The notes below the pieces were generated by a model. That model saw only the letters and a program-made list of their open reading frames with translations, was not told where the DNA came from and did not search any database. Below are positions 62,098-64,000 of a stretch of 64,000 bases of DNA, in pieces. Both the position numbers and the translations under genes were made by a program. How positions within the stretch are numbered: position 1 is the first letter of the stretch; each line of letters starts with the position of its first letter. The stretch comes from JAGXTF01 sp038317095 (lineage in GTDB: Bacteria > Bacteroidota > Bacteroidia > NS11-12g > UBA955): the NCBI GenBank assembly GCA_038317095.1, contig JBBQBB010000003.1, positions 1 to 64,000 on the forward strand, read 5' to 3'.

Positions 62098-63093
62098 ATG
62101 ACTCAAATAAATCCAAGTGGACGCGTGGTTTACATGAATGGTACCTTTGTTCCGGAGCATGAAGCTAAGATTTCAATTTATGATTCAGCCTTAATGTTTG
62201 GAGACATGGTTTTTGAAATGACCCGGTCTTTTAATAAAAAGCAATTTAAACTGCGCGAACATTTAGAAAGGTTAATGACGGGTGTGAGCTTATTGCACAT
62301 CCCATTAAAAATGACCATAGATGAATTGGAAGAGGCTTGCTACAAAACCATAGAAGCCAATGATCCGGTATTTTTGCCCACGGATGAACACCGATTGATG
62401 ATTAATATTAGTCGTGGTCCGCTGGGAATTTATGCGCCAATTTTTGGCGGTAAAATGGAAGCTACGGTTACCATTGCAGATTTCCCCCTAAAATGGACAG
62501 TAGCGAGCATGGGCAAGTATTACGACAAGGGCATAAACTCTGTAATCCCTTCCCAACGTGCAATTCCAGCTACGCTGATGGATCCAAAAATCAAGAACCG
62601 CAGTCGCTTGTATTATCAAATGGCCAATATTGAGGTTTCTCAATTCAAAGGCGACAACAATTGGGCACTTTTATTGGATCCAGATGGTTTTATCACAGAA
62701 GGAACAGGAGATAACTTTTTTATGGTAAAAGATGGCAAATTAATTACCCCAGAAGGTAGAAATATTTTGCGCGGAATTAGCCGAGCCTATATTTTTGATT
62801 TAGCTGAAGAATTGGGTATTCCTTGCATAGAGAAAAACATTGAACCATACGACGTTTATACTGCGGACGAAGCTTTTCTAACAGGCACACCATTTTGTAT
62901 TTTACCTACAACTTCTCTCAATGGATTGCCAATAGGGGATGAAAAAATGGGAAAAATAACCACAATATTGTTGAAAGAATGGGGCAACCGTGTTGGCTTG
63001 GATATTGTGCAACAAATCCAAGTTTGGAGCAAAGAAGTTGAAAACCAAAACGCGGGCAGCGCGCCAACACCTTACCAATTTAAACGCAATTAA
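62098..63093 (+). CDS. Class IV aminotransferase (branched-chain/D-amino-acid type)
   Basis: 331 residues of a fold-type IV PLP enzyme. Family blocks are VVYMNGTFVPEHEAKISIYD, ALMFGDMVFEMTRSF, FKLREHLERLM, INISRGPLGIYAP, KIKNRSRLYYQ (PLP lysine region), FITEGTGDNFFMVKDGKLIT and AFLTGTPFCILPT. IlvE or D-amino-acid transaminase would be the automatic label. Its place between NeuA-like and SDR genes suggests a role in the sugar-acid pathway, such as producing an amino or keto acid for attachment. Confidence 0.85.
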   Translation: MTQINPSGRVVYMNGTFVPEHEAKISIYDSALMFGDMVFEMTRSFNKKQFKLREHLERLMTGVSLLHIPLKMTIDELEEACYKTIEANDPVFLPTDEHRLMINISRGPLGIYAPIFGGKMEATVTIADFPLKWTVASMGKYYDKGINSVIPSQRAIPATLMDPKIKNRSRLYYQMANIEVSQFKGDNNWALLLDPDGFITEGTGDNFFMVKDGKLITPEGRNILRGISRAYIFDLAEELGIPCIEKNIEPYDVYTADEAFLTGTPFCILPTTSLNGLPIGDEKMGKITTILLKEWGNRVGLDIVQQIQVWSKEVENQNAGSAPTPYQFKRN

Positions 63094-63837
63094 TTGAATT
63101 TAAACCTTCTAAATAAAATCGCAGTTATTGCTGGCGGAACCAAAGGCATTGGTTTGGCTATAGCAAACGCTTTTTTAGAAGAAGGCGCATCCGTTCATGT
63201 AATTGCTAGAAATTTTCCCAAGGAAAAAGCAAATGAAAACCTTCATTTTTACCAAGGGGATCTCACCAAAGCAGAAGATGTTGCTGAAATTTCGAAGAAA
63301 ATATTTTCAAAAACGGGTAGTAAAATCGATATTCTAATTTGCAGTGTGGGCAATGGAAAAGGTACACCCGAGGATTTACCCGACCCTCTAGAATGGTCGC
63401 GTCTTTGGGAATTAAATTTTGAAACGTCGGTGAATTGTGTGAGGGTATTTTCTGAAAGTCTTAAAAACAACAAAGGGAATATTGTATTTATTTCTTCTAT
63501 AGCAGGCCTTGAGTATCTTGGCGCGCCTACAGCCTATGCGGTTGCAAAGTCTGCATTAATTGCACTTTCGAAAAACTTATCCGTAAAAATGGCACCGGAA
63601 GTGCGGGTAAATATTATAGCTCCAGGAAATATTTTTGTTGAAGATGGAACTTGGGATTTTAAATTAAAATCTGACCCAGAGGGTGTTCTAAAAATGCTGG
63701 AAGAAAAAGTAGCGTTGAAACGATTAGGGAGTCCAGATGAAATTGCGAATCTTGCGGTGTTTTTGGCATCTTCTAAAGCGGCTTTTATTACCGGTGCATG
63801 CTTTGTAGCAGACGGCGGACAAACTGTATCCTATTAA
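63094..63837 (+). CDS. Short-chain dehydrogenase/reductase
   Basis: 247 residues starting at a TTG (63094) that abuts the previous stop. The NAD(P) loop is VIAGGTKGIGLAIA, followed by LICSVGNGKG, IVFISSIAG and the catalytic YAVAKSA (Y-x3-K), ending SKAAFITGACFVADGGQTVS. The substrate is unknown; a sugar or keto acid in the surrounding pathway is likely. Another SDR gene follows 3 bp later. Confidence 0.9.
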   Translation: MNLNLLNKIAVIAGGTKGIGLAIANAFLEEGASVHVIARNFPKEKANENLHFYQGDLTKAEDVAEISKKIFSKTGSKIDILICSVGNGKGTPEDLPDPLEWSRLWELNFETSVNCVRVFSESLKNNKGNIVFISSIAGLEYLGAPTAYAVAKSALIALSKNLSVKMAPEVRVNIIAPGNIFVEDGTWDFKLKSDPEGVLKMLEEKVALKRLGSPDEIANLAVFLASSKAAFITGACFVADGGQTVSY

Positions 63838-63840
63838 CAA

Positions 63841-64000
63841 ATGGAAATTTTCTCATTAAAAAATAAAGTTGTTGTAATCACAGGTGCGGCTGGCTTGCTA
63901 GGAACTGAACATGCCATGGCTGTAGCTGCGGCAGGCGGTACTCCTATATTGTTGGATTTGAACCAGGAACGTTTAGACAATCTTTGTCTTGTATTGGAAA
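63841..64000 (+). CDS. Short-chain dehydrogenase, PtmA-like, 5' end only
   Basis: The ATG at 63841 opens MEIFSLKNKVVVITGAAGLL GTEHAMAVAAAGGTPILLDL before the window ends, so about 53 residues are visible. The TGAAGLLG NAD(P)-binding loop is clear. From memory it resembles PtmA, a dehydrogenase of the flagellin legionaminic-acid pathway in Campylobacter; the catalytic residues lie outside the window. Confidence 0.75.
   Translation, partial: MEIFSLKNKVVVITGAAGLLGTEHAMAVAAAGGTPILLDLNQERLDNLCLVLE

Noticed and set aside
1..64000. tRNA, rRNA, CRISPR array, transposase or prophage
   Set aside because: No cloverleaf, repeat-spacer array or recognisable protein of these kinds was seen by eye in the window.

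Overview
The window reads as a piece of a Bacteroidota (Bacteroidetes) chromosome. The evidence is two secreted proteins with type IX secretion C-terminal sorting domains (type A and type B), promoter-like elements of the TAnnTTTG type, an UpxY-type NusG paralogue heading a polysaccharide locus, low G+C by eye, and frequent ATGA/TAATG gene overlaps. No rRNA, tRNA, CRISPR array, transposase or phage gene was seen.

Region 1 (1-16 kb) is mixed chromosomal backbone. It holds the 3' end of a caspase-like peptidase gene, an orphan signal-peptide fragment, divergent rpoN and asnS, two T9SS cargo genes, a 1.3 kb gene-poor stretch with repeats and a hairpin, a 52-residue membrane protein, a TetR regulator, a three-gene unit (Fe-S membrane protein, WbpD-like acetyltransferase, galE), a nitronate-monooxygenase-like flavoprotein, a GNAT acetyltransferase and accA. 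The larger T9SS gene is interrupted at a run of nine G inside its signal peptide, which suggests phase variation (or a sequencing error). A nearly identical 53-bp repeat flanks the T9SS pair; one copy encodes a 24-residue basic Cys-rich peptide.

Region 2 (16-64 kb) is one very long, all-plus-strand surface polysaccharide locus that continues past the right edge. It opens with a winged-helix/nucleotidyltransferase-like regulator, an acyltransferase and an UpxY antiterminator. Export appears to be ABC-dependent (Wzm plus Wzt with a C-terminal cargo domain); no Wzx or Wzy was recognised. The amino-sugar genes rffA-, fdtA- and fdtB-like imply dTDP-linked 4-amino or 3-amino 6-deoxyhexoses. About a dozen glycosyltransferases, three methyltransferases, an AsnB-type amidotransferase, acetyl/acyl transferases and a FemAB-like transferase would build and decorate the chain.

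The most unusual content lies in three parts of region 2. First, three cytoplasmic glycosidase-like beta-propeller paralogues (22982, 31897, 33605), two of them beside PhyH-like dioxygenases, the first in a set with RraA-like, ATP-grasp and amidohydrolase genes. Second, a block at 47.4-52.5 kb with a HAD phosphatase, a GT-C/uridine-kinase-like fusion, a GDPD-like phosphodiesterase and two related nucleotidyltransferases, which looks like phosphate or nucleotide-activated polyol chemistry. Third, a sugar-acid block at 55.9-64 kb with an HddC-like guanylyltransferase, a CBS-GHMP kinase fusion, a NeuB-TIM barrel fusion, GmhA-like isomerase, a second TIM-barrel isomerase, a NeuA-like cytidylyltransferase, a class IV aminotransferase and two SDRs, without a NeuC. 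Functional assignments come from reading protein motifs by eye; no database search was run.
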